A stretch of 54,147 nt of DNA from positions 1-54,147 of the forward strand of contig SXWH01000102.1 of the NCBI GenBank assembly GCA_005791535.1, read 5' to 3'. The position numbers and the translations under genes were made by a program. This stretch comes from Verrucomicrobiaceae bacterium (lineage in GTDB: Bacteria > Verrucomicrobiota > Verrucomicrobiia > Chthoniobacterales > Chthoniobacteraceae). The notes beneath the pieces were generated by a model, which saw only the letters and a program-made list of their open reading frames with translations, made no database searches and was not told where the DNA came from. Numbering within the stretch: position 1 is the stretch's first letter; every line of letters begins with the position of its first letter. Below, in pieces: positions 1 to 8,549 of the stretch.

Positions 1-273
1 ATGGAAAGCGCCGGCATTACGCTTCTTCACGGCGATCTCCGCGGCGTGATCCGCGCCGTCCGCCTCAGCCGCAAATTGATGGCCAATATCCGGCAGAATC
101 TCGCGTTCGCATTCCTTTACAACGCACTCGGAATCCCAATCGCAGCAGGATTGCTTTACCCCGCATTCGGCCTGCTACTCAGCCCCGTCATCGCCGGGGC
201 GGCCATGAGCCTGAGCTCGGTTTCCGTAATCACCAATGCGCTACGTCTTCGTTCTGCGCGACTCGATTGGTAA
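1..273 (+). CDS. copA: Copper-type P1B ATPase, C-terminal fragment (5' end outside window)
   Basis: Only the last 90 residues are present. They match the end of heavy-metal-transporting P1B ATPases: a MESAGITLL stretch, where intact proteins continue the P-domain hinge, then an [18 protein letters not shown] segment and the last two membrane helices with [11 protein letters not shown] and [16 protein letters not shown]. The MSLSSVSVI helix is the classic C-terminal metal-site helix of Cu+ exporters. The first Met is almost certainly internal, because the family is about 700-800 residues long, so the gene starts upstream of base 1. Such pumps export cytosolic Cu+ across the inner membrane. A stop at 271-273 is followed six bases later by the next gene, so the two may be co-transcribed. 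Silver or other soft-metal specificity cannot be excluded from this part. Confidence 0.88.
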   Translation: MESAGITLLHGDLRGVIRAVRLSRKLMANIRQNLAFAFLYNALGIPIAAGLLYPAFGLLLSPVIAGAAMSLSSVSVITNALRLRSARLDW

Positions 274-279
274 TCCACG

Positions 280-1584
280 ATGAACTCCGGCACCGAAATC
301 TCCCGACCTCCTTCATTTAGAGAGGCATTCCGGTTCTGGCTGAAGCTCGGATTCATCAGTTTTGGCGGCCCGGCCGGACAAATCGCGATCATGCACGGCG
401 AAGTCGTCGAGAACCGCCGCTGGAACGATTAGCCGCGTTTTCTCCATGCGCTGAATATCTGCATGTTGCTGCACGGCCCCGAAGCGCAGCAGCTCGCAAC
501 TTATCTCGGCTGGCTCCTCCACGGTCGGCGCGGAGCCTTTGCCGCCGGCATCCTTTTTGTTCTTCCTTCCGCGCTGATTCTATGGGCGTTGAGCATCGCA
601 TACGTCAGCCTCGGCAACCTCGGATGGATGCAGGGAATTTTCTACGGCCTTAAGCCCGTCGTGCTCGCGATTGTTCTCGGCGCAGTTCTTCGCATCGGCG
701 GCCGGGTGCTCAAGAATCCGACAATGTGGATCATTTCGGCGGCGGCATTCGCCGCGCTTGCATTCCTGCGAGCCCCCTTCCCGCTCGTCGTCGCGATGGC
801 GGCGCTTATTGGATTCGTTGGCGGCAGGTTCCGGCGCGACTCGTTTCTGGTGATCAAAGGCCATGGCGAATCGGGCGGCCCCGCGAGCATTTCGGACTCA
901 CGACAGCCGACCATTTCGCGTACGCTCCGGGTCGCAGCGGTCGGGCTCGCAATTTGGTGGGCACCGCTGCTCGCAGCGGGCGCGACGCTCGGCTGGACGG
1001 GCGTTCATTTTCAACAAGGTCTGTTCTTCAGCAAAGCGGCGATGGTGACATTTGGCGGCGCCTACGCGGTCCTCCCTTACGTGGCCCAGCAGGCTGTGGA
1101 AACTCATCACTGGCTCTCCGCACCGCAAATGCTCGATGGACTCGGACTCGCAGAAACGACACCGGGACCGCTCATCATGGTATTGCAGTTCGTCGGATTT
1201 CTCGGCGGCTGGAATCATCCCGGCGGCATGTCCCCGCTTCTGTCCGCATCCCTCGCCGCAGGAATTACGACGTGGGCCACATTCGCTCCGTGCTTTCTTT
1301 GGATCTTCGTTGGCGCGCCGTACATCGAACGGCTGCGCAGCAATGAACGGCTGACCTGCGCGCTTTCAGCCATCACGGCTGCAGTCGTCGGCGTGATTCT
1401 GAATCTGGCGATCTGGCTCGGTGTCCACGTGCTGATTCCGAAATCATGGACTCCGGACTGGGCCGCCATCGGCATCACCGCGGCGGCATTTGTCGGCATC
1501 GCATTCCGGAAATGGAGCACCGTTTCCGTCGTCGCCGGTGGTATCGGATGCGGCCTTGCTGCCTGGTGGCTCGGTATCGTTTGA
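280..1584 (+). pseudogene. chrA: Chromate transporter ChrA interrupted by an in-frame TAG
   Basis: Reading from the ATG at 280 gives a ChrA N-terminus ([23 protein letters not shown], with the conserved FGGPAGQI block), which stops at TAG 430-432. The same frame then resumes with PRFLHALNICMLLHGPEAQQ, the next conserved ChrA block, and runs on through a full-length membrane protein to 1584. The missing residue falls inside the block that normally reads WxSxxRFLHALN, so this is a nonsense substitution, not an indel. Total length about 434 codons fits long-chain ChrA with two homologous halves; the second half has FGGAYAVLPYVAQQ and TTPGPLIMVLQFVGF. An ATG at 463 could reinitiate and give a 373-residue product lacking the first helix. 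ChrA proteins export chromate. A base-call error at 430 is the main alternative. Confidence 0.82.
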
Positions 1585-1588
1585 GCTG

Positions 1589-2665
1589 CTAAGAAAGCCG
1601 CACCGGCTGACGCTTCGCGCCCCATGTTCCGGGCCGTGCATCGAAGTATCCGGGAATCACAGTGCCGCATTTTGCACACGCGTTTCCCTTCAACGACCAG
1701 ACACCAAGTTCGTACCAGTCGCGCTCGATCAGCATTTCCCCGCAACCGGGGCACCACGTACTTCCGCCGGTTTTGTCGTGCACGTTTCCGGTATAGACAA
1801 ATCGAAGCCCCTTCGACATCGCAATCCGACGCGCCCTCTCAAGCGTGGCGTGCGGTGTGTTCGGCTTGTCGCGCATTTTGAAATCGGGATGAAAAGCGCT
1901 GAAATGCCACGGCACATCGGGACCGAGATTTTCGGCGATCCATTCCGCGGCCCGATGAAGCTCCTGATCGCTGTCATTCTCACCCGGAATGAGCAGCGTT
2001 GTGATTTCAAACCACACCTTGGTGTGATGCCGAAGGAAACGCAGCGTCTCGAGAACCGGAGCCAGCGCGCCGAAACACTGCCGATGGTAAAACTCCTCCG
2101 TGAATCCTTTCAGATCAACGTTTGCCGCATCCATCTCGCTGTAAAATTCGGCCCGCGCCTCGTCGGTGATGTAGCCCGCCGTAACCGCGACCGTTTTCAC
2201 GCCCCACGAGCGGCACGCACGCGCCACATCCAGCGCATATTCGGCGAAGATGACCGGGTCATTGTAGGTGAAAGCAACGGACCGGCAGCCGAGCTGACGC
2301 GCAGCGTGCACGATTGTCGCAGGACTCGCGGCGTCCATCAGGCGATCCATCTCCCGCGCCTTGCTGATGTCCCAATTCTGGCAGAACCGGCAGCCGAGAT
2401 TGCAACCCGCGGTCCCGAACGAAAGCACCGGCGTTCCGGGCAGGAAATGGTTCAGCGGCTTCTTCTCAATCGGGTCCACGCAAAACCCGCTGCTGCGCCC
2501 GTAGGTCGTGAGAACCATGCGCCCTGCTTCCGCTTTCCGGACAAAACAGAATCCGCGCTGACCGTCGCGCAGCTTGCAAAAACGCGGGCACAGCGTGCAT
2601 TCGATACGCCCATCGGAAATCGGACGCCACCAGCGCCCCGGATGACTGGATTCGGTGACGGCCAT
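1589..2665 (-). CDS. amrS: AmmeMemoRadiSam system radical SAM enzyme AmrS
   Basis: This 358-residue protein carries the radical-SAM cluster motif C88-x3-C92-x2-C95 in GTAGCNLGCRFCQNWD. An N-terminal CTLCPRFC segment plus C40, and a C-terminal zinc-ribbon-like CPGC...CAKC pair, are features of the AmmeMemoRadiSam subfamily. The TIM-barrel core has DLKGF and ITTLLIPGEND segments typical of pyruvate-formate-lyase-activase-like members. Its start lies 1 bp after the stop of the upstream AmrB-AmrA fusion, so the two are surely co-translated. The enzyme should use a 4Fe-4S cluster and S-adenosylmethionine to make a radical on a substrate that, to my knowledge, is not established. The end of the gene doubles as a small hairpin with a T-rich tail. 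Identification is firm; biochemical role is unknown. Confidence 0.93.
   Translation of the reverse strand: MAVTESSHPGRWWRPISDGRIECTLCPRFCKLRDGQRGFCFVRKAEAGRMVLTTYGRSSGFCVDPIEKKPLNHFLPGTPVLSFGTAGCNLGCRFCQNWDISKAREMDRLMDAASPATIVHAARQLGCRSVAFTYNDPVIFAEYALDVARACRSWGVKTVAVTAGYITDEARAEFYSEMDAANVDLKGFTEEFYHRQCFGALAPVLETLRFLRHHTKVWFEITTLLIPGENDSDQELHRAAEWIAENLGPDVPWHFSAFHPDFKMRDKPNTPHATLERARRIAMSKGLRFVYTGNVHDKTGGSTWCPGCGEMLIERDWYELGVWSLKGNACAKCGTVIPGYFDARPGTWGAKRQPVRLS
1590..1608 (-). terminator. Putative terminator inside the end of amrS
   Basis: On the minus strand AGCCG-GTG-CGGCT is followed by TTTCTT and overlaps the last codons and the stop of amrS. The stem is only 5 bp with a 3-nt loop, so it is weak, but its placement matches the argC terminator in this window and it faces a convergent gene. 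Confidence 0.4.
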
Positions 2666-2666
2666 G

Positions 2667-4019
2667 TCAATCGGGACAACCGGGTTCCTTGAACTTGTCG
2701 ACTCGATAGCGTGTAATCGTCACCGCCTCGCCCGGGGCAATTCCGCCCTTTTCGCACACTGCGCGAAACTGCTGCTCTGCCGTATCGATGCCGTTCAGTG
2801 CAGGAAGAAGCGTGGCACGTCGACCATCCGCAGTCCGTACAATCACGCCCCATTCGGCCGGCTCCAACAGCTGCGGAGAATCGACCGTTTCAAACGAATG
2901 CAGAACGCTTACCTCAAAGCGGAGATTGTGCATTTCCACGCCGGTCACCGGGGGAAATCGATGATCCGAAAATGCTGCGCCGATCGCATTGCGCCATGTT
3001 TCCTCGACAATGTTCGCTGCCTGCGGCTGCTCCAGAGTTCCGATGCAACCGCGCAGTTTTCCACCAGACGTCTTTATCGTCACAAAGACACCGGCGCGCT
3101 GGGCGAGATACCCGCCGTTTGGCGGAGGCGGTTCGTCATTCCGTCGCGCGAGGACGGATTCCACTGCGGTGCGCGCAAGCCGCGGAAGATCCGTTCCATC
3201 GCAATACTCGTGCGAGCGATCCTCTGCGGCTGAATACAGCACCGCCACGCCGTAACCGACACCGAAAGGCCCTTCGTAACTCAGCACACGCCCGCTCCCG
3301 GTTTTCCAGCCGGTCGCAGCGAGCGCGACCGCAGTGGAGTCCACCACATCCTCGGCCGCGCGCGCCTGCAACGCCGCCGGGATGCGCTCAATATCGCGAT
3401 ACGCTTTCGCCCGAAGCAGTTCGATAAAGCGGGCGTCGAACTCCTTCGCCGTCGGCTCAAAACCCGCGGGCGCGCCGGGAATCAACCGGTGGCTCATGTC
3501 GCCACTGGCGACGATGGCAATTCTCCGTCCCAGCGTTTCCGCGGCCAGCGCGATTGCGCGCCCGAGGCCGTGAAGCCCGCCGGCACCTGGCGTATTGAGC
3601 GCGATCACAACCGTCGGTCCTTTCCAGCCGGCCTCCATCAAGAACCACAACGGAACCGCCGCACCGTGATCCAAATGACCACCGGCAATCGCCGAAAACT
3701 GCACTCCGGCACGCGGGCCGACCTGCGCCAGCGCCTGCACAAAGCCTCCATCCACAGGCAGGCTCACTCCTGCATCGGGCGCATTGAATGGGGCAAAAGT
3801 CCCGTGCAATTCCGCGCACGTCCACACACCAAAGGCGTAGGGCGAGCGGGGCGAGTGCGGCGAGATGAGAACCACTGTCTCCGGATTAGCCGCGAGGATC
3901 TCGCGGGAAATTTCGCGCATCGAATCGAGCGACGACTTCACATCCGCAAGTCGTTCTTTTCCGACGGCTGGAATGAGAATGGGCGGATGCGGCATCAGGG
4001 CGGCGATGGCGATGTTCAT
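2667..4019 (-). CDS. Fused AmmeMemoRadiSam proteins B (Memo/LigB-like) and A (AMMECR1)
   Basis: Two domains in one 450-residue chain. Residues 1 to about 265 form a Memo/class III extradiol dioxygenase-like fold with ALMPHPPILIP, LISPHSPRSP, GGHLDHGAAVPL and SGDMSHR; the histidines correspond to the metal-site positions of that superfamily. Residues about 275-450 are an AMMECR1 domain with the hallmark GKLRGCIGTLEQPQ. A and B are often separate genes beside the radical SAM partner; here they are fused and sit 1 bp upstream of it. I prefer the ATG at 4019, which gives the MNIAIAALMPHPP start usual for the B family, over the one at 4043. The gene lies just downstream of a secreted YHYH protein on the same strand. 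The molecular activity is not established, so I infer only that the fusion and AmrS work together. Confidence 0.9.
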   Translation of the reverse strand: MNIAIAALMPHPPILIPAVGKERLADVKSSLDSMREISREILAANPETVVLISPHSPRSPYAFGVWTCAELHGTFAPFNAPDAGVSLPVDGGFVQALAQVGPRAGVQFSAIAGGHLDHGAAVPLWFLMEAGWKGPTVVIALNTPGAGGLHGLGRAIALAAETLGRRIAIVASGDMSHRLIPGAPAGFEPTAKEFDARFIELLRAKAYRDIERIPAALQARAAEDVVDSTAVALAATGWKTGSGRVLSYEGPFGVGYGVAVLYSAAEDRSHEYCDGTDLPRLARTAVESVLARRNDEPPPPNGGYLAQRAGVFVTIKTSGGKLRGCIGTLEQPQAANIVEETWRNAIGAAFSDHRFPPVTGVEMHNLRFEVSVLHSFETVDSPQLLEPAEWGVIVRTADGRRATLLPALNGIDTAEQQFRAVCEKGGIAPGEAVTITRYRVDKFKEPGCPD

Positions 4020-4067
4020 GCGCGAGGTTACGCCATGTCGCATCGTCGCCGCAAACTCCGCGTGCGT

Positions 4068-5222
4068 CTATCGTGGTGGTCCCGGACGAAACTCCTCTTC
4101 GGTGAGTTTCCCGTCGCCGTTCGTATCGAGTTTTTTCAACGCATCACCGGCTCGCGCAATCTCCGCCGCATCGATTACTCCGTCCTGATTTGCATCAAGC
4201 GCCTCCACCATCCGGTTTCCGCGGCGCGGCGGCGCGCCAGCCTGCTGCGTGCCTCCCGGACCGTTCTCCATGATACCGCGTGGTGGTCCTCCACGCACAA
4301 GCCCGCCGGGCCCGCCCGGTGGACGCTCCCCTTTTCCAAAACTCGGGTCCGGCTCGCCTTTCCACAAACGTCCGACGAACGGGAACTCCGTGGTGATGCA
4401 GTAGTAATAGGTTCCTTCGGGAAACTCCGGAGTGACGCCATCGCGGCCATTGCATTCATCCAGATCACCACTGCCCGCCACGTATTCAAAATCCTGCGAA
4501 AAGCGGCCATCGAACTCACCGCCGGGCCCCTCGGGCTCCGCAGGCCGGTTCCCCTTCCGCAGCCGGTAGCTCGATTTGAGCTTCCTTAGAGCGCTCTTCC
4601 CATCCTTCGGATCCGAGTGTCCCCAAGCACCGTAAACGGGAAATCCGTCGGCGGCCCAGCCAATCAGGACCATCGACTTCCCCTCGCCTCCGCGACGCTC
4701 CACAAGACCGGACGGAAGCGCGTGGTAATGATACGAGCCATTGGGCTGCACGTGTGCGTTATGGTCATCAAGTCCGAGATTCAAAAATCCCGTCGCCGCC
4801 TCATACCGCCACCCCGAACGCGGATCATTGTTCCACGTCTCGCCAGTTCCCGGCTCAAACGGAACTCCATTCAGCGCAACACCCCACCACCAGCCTCCAC
4901 GGTGCACCGGTTGCGGCGCCGCCTTCGGCCTAAGCGGCACGCGAAACGTGTGATTCTGCGGAGCAATCGTGTTCGGGTTTCCCCGGCGCGGAAAAGCGCC
5001 CGGCGCATGATCAGGAATTCCGTTCGATTTGATAATGCGGCTCACTCCTTCCACGGAAACGCTGACCCGGTTCGGCGGAAGTTCCGCTCCCGCTGAAGGC
5101 CGTGCCAGTGTCGCATCGCGCTGAGCGAGCACGAGCGGTGCGGCGTCTTCGTCATGGCCGGGATGAGCGAGCGCAGACGCCGCGGTGCTTACGATGACGG
5201 GAATGATGAGCACGTGTTTCAT
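4068..5222 (-). CDS. Secreted YHYH-domain protein with C-terminal EF-hand pair
   Basis: A 384-residue protein with a signal peptide (MKHVLIIPVIVSTAASALA, cut after ALA) followed by an HPGHDED metal-binding-like start. The middle contains the YHYH signature (NGSYHYHALPSGL) with WWWGVALNGVPFEP and GWAADGFPVYG, as in the YHYH family. Residues about 235-330 are Gly/Pro rich with a YYYCITTEFPFVGRLWKG block. The C-terminus has two EF-hand loops, DANQDGVIDAAEI and DTNGDGKLTEEEF, so calcium binding is likely. It lies 48 bp upstream of the AmrB-AmrA start on the same strand and may be first gene of that operon. YHYH proteins are exported and of unknown function; many occur in PVC bacteria and marine Bacteroidetes. 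The EF-hand fusion suggests an extracellular calcium-stabilised protein. Confidence 0.85.
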   Translation of the reverse strand: MKHVLIIPVIVSTAASALAHPGHDEDAAPLVLAQRDATLARPSAGAELPPNRVSVSVEGVSRIIKSNGIPDHAPGAFPRRGNPNTIAPQNHTFRVPLRPKAAPQPVHRGGWWWGVALNGVPFEPGTGETWNNDPRSGWRYEAATGFLNLGLDDHNAHVQPNGSYHYHALPSGLVERRGGEGKSMVLIGWAADGFPVYGAWGHSDPKDGKSALRKLKSSYRLRKGNRPAEPEGPGGEFDGRFSQDFEYVAGSGDLDECNGRDGVTPEFPEGTYYYCITTEFPFVGRLWKGEPDPSFGKGERPPGGPGGLVRGGPPRGIMENGPGGTQQAGAPPRRGNRMVEALDANQDGVIDAAEIARAGDALKKLDTNGDGKLTEEEFRPGPPR

Positions 5223-5316
5223 TTGAATGGGACCACCTACACATTACGCCGTCTGACAGCCCGCCCATTAACACGGTCTTTACAATTCCACGGTGCGGTG
5301 GAAAACCGTCGCAGCA

Positions 5317-5601
5317 ATGAAACTCATCCACGCCGCACTCCTGCTCGCCGCCGTCGCGCTTCCGCTCCATGCGAAGGACGAAATCGAAATCTCAATCGAT
5401 AAATGCCCGCAGCCCGTCCAGACCGCGATCAAGCAACAGGTCGCGAAAGCTCAGGGAACATTGGATAAGGTGGAGTTCGAAAAGAAGGACGGCGCAGAGT
5501 TTTACGAGGCGAAGGTCACGGCGGCAAACGGTATCCGCTGGACCGTACGGTTCGGCGCGGATGGACGCATTCTCGAGACGAAGCAAAAGAAAGCAAAGTA
5601 G
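5317..5601 (+). CDS. Small secreted PepSY-like protein
   Basis: The ATG at 5317 gives a 94-residue protein with a clean signal peptide (MKLIHAALLLAAVALPLHA). The mature part has CPQPVQTAIKQQ, a run of charged residues and AKVTAANGIRWTVRFGADGRIL, which resembles the tandem beta-hairpin/helix pattern of PepSY-like periplasmic proteins (xAVxxAI...YEV...dG...). It begins a plus-strand group with the phospholipase-D lipoprotein 7 bp downstream and a membrane protein. Such proteins are thought to bind or inhibit envelope proteases, but this is family-level inference and the match here is by pattern only. A longer reading from 5293 would add residues before the signal peptide and is less likely. Confidence 0.65.
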   Translation: MKLIHAALLLAAVALPLHAKDEIEISIDKCPQPVQTAIKQQVAKAQGTLDKVEFEKKDGAEFYEAKVTAANGIRWTVRFGADGRILETKQKKAK

Positions 5602-5608
5602 GATCTGC

Positions 5609-6865
5609 TTGAAACCACTTTGCCGGACAGGCGCAGCTCTGTTCTTTTCGCTTCTGTTCATCCTCACCGGGTGCGGCCACTCGACCCTTCACCGCGTACC
5701 AGCGAAACCCGCGCCGGTGCAGACGAATGAATTCGCCGCGCAGATGGCGGAGATTTCGCGCACGCCGTGGACCTCCGGAAATTCCGTGCGGACGCTTGTT
5801 AATGGCGACGGCTTTTTCCCGCCGATGCTCCGCGCGGCAGCGGGTGCAAAACGCAGCATCACGTTCGAATGCTACACGGCCCGCGACTGCGAACCCGTTG
5901 CAGAGTTCAGTCGAATCCTTGCAGAAAAGGCAAAAGCGGGCGTGCAGGTGCATGTCACGCTCGACGCGTTCGGCTGCTGGCCGTGGGGTGACCACCACAT
6001 CGAGGCGATGAAGAAGGCCGGCGTTCACTTCAAGCTCTACAGCCCGTTCAATTTTTTCCTCCCGCTAAACTACAATCATCGTACCCATCGCCGGGTGCTC
6101 GTGGTGGACGGGCGAGTCGGATTTTGCGGCGGTGCGGGCTGGGCCTACAACTGGACGGGGAATGCGCAGGACCCGACCCACTGGCGCGACACTCAGTATG
6201 AACTTCGCGGTCCGGTCGTCGCGCACTTGCAGGATAATTTCAACGACAACTGGGAGGAACTCACCGGACGCCGACTCTGCGGCGATGGGTGCTATCCGCC
6301 ACCGGCTCGCGCGGGAAATACAGTCGCGCAAATGGTCGCCGGCTCGCCATTCAAACGCGGCGACACGATTGGGGCGAGCAACCTCCTTGCGATCCGCGCC
6401 GCGAGGAAGTCCATCCTCATGGAGCATTCCTATTTCCTGCCCAACGCCGAATTCACGAAAGCGCTGCGTGATGCAGCCGCGCGCGGCGTGCGCGTGGAAA
6501 TCATTATTCCGGGTGAAATCACCGATATGCCGTTTGCCAAGGAGATCACCCACGGGACGCTCCGCACGATGATGAATGAGGGAATTTCCATCTACGAATA
6601 CCAACCCACGATGATGCACGGGAAACTGCTCGTTGTGGATGATCACCTCGTCATCGCCGGCTCCGGAAATCTCGACTCGCGATCGTTTTATCTGAACGAT
6701 GAAAACAACCTCCACGTCCTCGATTCCGCCGTAGCCCGCGAGCAGCGGAGGATGTTCGAGCGCGACCGCGCAAAGAGCATTCCGCTCTCGGAGGAAACGC
6801 TGAAACTGCCGATATGGCGAAGAGCCCGCGGATTCTTCGGCCATGCGACGAAGTTCCTGCTATAA
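5609..6865 (+). CDS. Phospholipase D / cardiolipin synthase-type lipoprotein
   Basis: I choose the TTG at 5609, preceded by AGGA at a suitable distance; it gives a 418-residue protein beginning with a lipoprotein signal ending in ILTGC (Cys22), so it is likely anchored in a membrane facing the periplasm. Two phospholipase D motifs are visible. The second, MHGKLLVVDD (H337, K339, D344) with AGSGNLDSRSF, is canonical. The first, HRTHRRVLVVDG (H160, R162, D167) with GFCGGAGWAYN, has Arg where Lys is expected. Spacing and length fit bacterial cardiolipin synthases of the ClsB/ClsC type, which use phosphatidylglycerol or phosphatidylethanolamine as phosphatidyl donor. Whether the Lys-to-Arg change leaves synthase activity is unclear. 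It lies between a PepSY-like protein and a small membrane protein, suggesting an envelope-related operon. Confidence 0.82.
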   Translation: MKPLCRTGAALFFSLLFILTGCGHSTLHRVPAKPAPVQTNEFAAQMAEISRTPWTSGNSVRTLVNGDGFFPPMLRAAAGAKRSITFECYTARDCEPVAEFSRILAEKAKAGVQVHVTLDAFGCWPWGDHHIEAMKKAGVHFKLYSPFNFFLPLNYNHRTHRRVLVVDGRVGFCGGAGWAYNWTGNAQDPTHWRDTQYELRGPVVAHLQDNFNDNWEELTGRRLCGDGCYPPPARAGNTVAQMVAGSPFKRGDTIGASNLLAIRAARKSILMEHSYFLPNAEFTKALRDAAARGVRVEIIIPGEITDMPFAKEITHGTLRTMMNEGISIYEYQPTMMHGKLLVVDDHLVIAGSGNLDSRSFYLNDENNLHVLDSAVAREQRRMFERDRAKSIPLSEETLKLPIWRRARGFFGHATKFLL

Positions 6866-6889
6866 CGCAGCGGCCACAAACAAACACCC

Positions 6890-7450
6890 ATGTTCCGCAG
6901 AATTCTCAAGCGCGTCCTGCTACCGCCGATGGTCGTCATCGCAGCGCTGATCATGTTCGTGGAGGAATGGATTTGGGATCACCTCGCGGCAGTAATGGCA
7001 TGGATTGCGAAAGCCCGGATCATCCGCGCGCTGGAATCGTGGCTCTCCAAACTCCCGCCGTATGGTGCCGCAGCTGCGTTCCTGCTGCCGGGGACACTCC
7101 TAATGCCTTTCAAGCTCGCTGCACTTTACCTCATCGCACACCACCACGCGATCGCAGGCCTGAGTGTCATCATCTCCGCAAAAATTGTCGGCACCGCATG
7201 CGCCGCGCGACTTTACGCAATCTGCCACCCGGCGCTCCTCCAGTTGGGATGGTTCCGATGGACCCGCGACGCAATCGTCCGCCTAAAGACAAGGCTCTAC
7301 GACGCGATCAAAGCAATGCCCGGCTGGGCACTCGCGGTGCGATGGAAGAATGCCATAAAGAAATGGCTGCCTCGCGGCGGACATTTTTCACGAATGTGGC
7401 GGGCAATCGGGCAGATTCTGCGGAAACGATTCTCGCGAAAGCAGCCGTAG
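6890..7450 (+). CDS. Small polytopic membrane protein, function unknown
   Basis: A 186-residue basic protein with an N-terminal hydrophobic segment (VLLPPMVVIAALIMFVEEWIWDHL), a second hydrophobic region (PYGAAAAFLLPGTLLMPFKLAALYLIA) and a third (AIAGLSVIISAKIVGTACAARLYAI). The last 60 residues are rich in Arg, Lys and Trp and probably cytoplasmic. It resembles conserved hypothetical membrane proteins found in proteobacteria and other groups, but I cannot name a function. It follows the phospholipase-D lipoprotein by 24 bp on the same strand, so joint expression and a role in lipid or envelope biology are plausible but only inferred. Its end lies 10 bp from the convergent argC end. Confidence 0.7.
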   Translation: MFRRILKRVLLPPMVVIAALIMFVEEWIWDHLAAVMAWIAKARIIRALESWLSKLPPYGAAAAFLLPGTLLMPFKLAALYLIAHHHAIAGLSVIISAKIVGTACAARLYAICHPALLQLGWFRWTRDAIVRLKTRLYDAIKAMPGWALAVRWKNAIKKWLPRGGHFSRMWRAIGQILRKRFSRKQP

Positions 7451-7460
7451 CTGGCCTTCG

Positions 7461-8510
7461 TTAAAAAAGCCCGGTCTCCTCGGGCCAGCCGCAGATCAGA
7501 TTCATGCACTGAATCCCCTGCCCCGCCGTTCCCTTTGTGAGGTTGTCCTCGGCGCTCATGATGATGACCCGTCCCGTCCTCGGATCATGCCGCCATGCGA
7601 GATCGACGAAGTTTGTTGAAACCACGTTCTTCGTGTCCGGCAGCGCGCCGGAATCACCGAGGACGCGAACGAATTTCGCCGCGCCGTAATCCTCAGCGTA
7701 GGCATTCGTAAAATGAAACGCCTCCACGCCATCCGCCGGCGCCGCGTATATCGTCGTGTGGATACCGCGGTTCACCGGGATGAGATGCGGCGTGAAATTG
7801 ATCATCACCTTCTCGCCGGCCGCGAGCGAAAGCTCCTGCTCAATCTCAGAAAGGTGCCGGTGTTTCGGAGTGCCATAGGCCCGCACGGATTCGTTGCACT
7901 CGGCGAACAGGTACTCGACTTTCGCATTCCGCCCGGCGCCGCTCACTCCGCTCATGCTGAAAACACAAATGCTCTGCGGTTTGATCAACTGCCTCCGGAC
8001 GAGCGGAATCAGCGGAATCAGGATACTCGTCGGATAGCAGCCGGGACACGCAATCAGCGACGCACCGGGAATCTCGGAGCGACGCGTCTCGGGAAGGCCG
8101 TAAACAGCGCCAGCGAGCAACTCCGGCGCGGGATGTTTGTGCGCGTAGAAGTCCTCGTAAACGGCGGGGTCGCGAAGCCGGAAATCCGCACTCAAATCGA
8201 TCACCTTCAACCCCGCCGCAACCAGCGGCACGGCAAACTCCGCAGACACCCCGTGCGGAAGCGCCAGAAAAACGATTCTCGCGCCGGTGGCGATGATGCT
8301 CTGGACGTTCGAATCGGTGAACTTCAAATCCGAGTAACGCATGCCCGAAAACTTCGGAAACACGCTGCCTAGCGTCTGCCCGACGGACTGCCGTGATGTG
8401 ACTGCGGCAAGCTCGATATTCGGGTGACGGATTAACAGCCGCACCAGTTCCTCTCCAGCGTATCCGCTGGCTCCGACGACAACAACTTTCTCAAGACTCA
8501 TTCGCGCCAT
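7461..8510 (-). CDS. argC: N-acetyl-gamma-glutamyl-phosphate reductase
   Basis: This protein of about 349 residues begins with the NAD(P)-binding GASGYAGEELVRLL and contains the catalytic-Cys block ACPGCYPTSI (Cys158 from the first Met) and SGVSGAGR. C-terminal HRHLSEIEQEL and FTPHLIPVNRGI match the type-1 ArgC family. It catalyses the NADPH-dependent reduction of N-acetylglutamyl phosphate to the semialdehyde in arginine synthesis, in the cytosol. Two ATG codons, at 8510 and 8501, could start it. No other arg gene is nearby; instead it is the last gene behind a foldase, a halogenase-like enzyme and a chorismatase, with a 39-bp gap after the latter. A terminator hairpin is embedded in its final codons. 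Confidence 0.95.
   Translation of the reverse strand: MARMSLEKVVVVGASGYAGEELVRLLIRHPNIELAAVTSRQSVGQTLGSVFPKFSGMRYSDLKFTDSNVQSIIATGARIVFLALPHGVSAEFAVPLVAAGLKVIDLSADFRLRDPAVYEDFYAHKHPAPELLAGAVYGLPETRRSEIPGASLIACPGCYPTSILIPLIPLVRRQLIKPQSICVFSMSGVSGAGRNAKVEYLFAECNESVRAYGTPKHRHLSEIEQELSLAAGEKVMINFTPHLIPVNRGIHTTIYAAPADGVEAFHFTNAYAEDYGAAKFVRVLGDSGALPDTKNVVSTNFVDLAWRHDPRTGRVIIMSAEDNLTKGTAGQGIQCMNLICGWPEETGLF
7463..7485 (-). terminator. Intrinsic terminator overlapping the argC stop codon
   Basis: On the minus strand GCCCG-AGGAGAC-CGGGC is followed directly by TTTTTT; the TAA stop of argC is part of the T-tract. A 5-bp all-GC stem with a 7-nt loop and six Ts is a fair rho-independent terminator for the minus-strand operon 12028-7461. 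Confidence 0.65.
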
Positions 8511-8549
8511 GTAACGGGCGCGCGGCTCGAATGCCAGCGCGGAAAGGGA

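Noticed and set aside
280..1584. TAG in chrA as pyrrolysine or programmed readthrough
   Set aside because: No pyrrolysine genes or stimulatory structure are visible and the family has an ordinary residue there; nonsense or base error is simpler.
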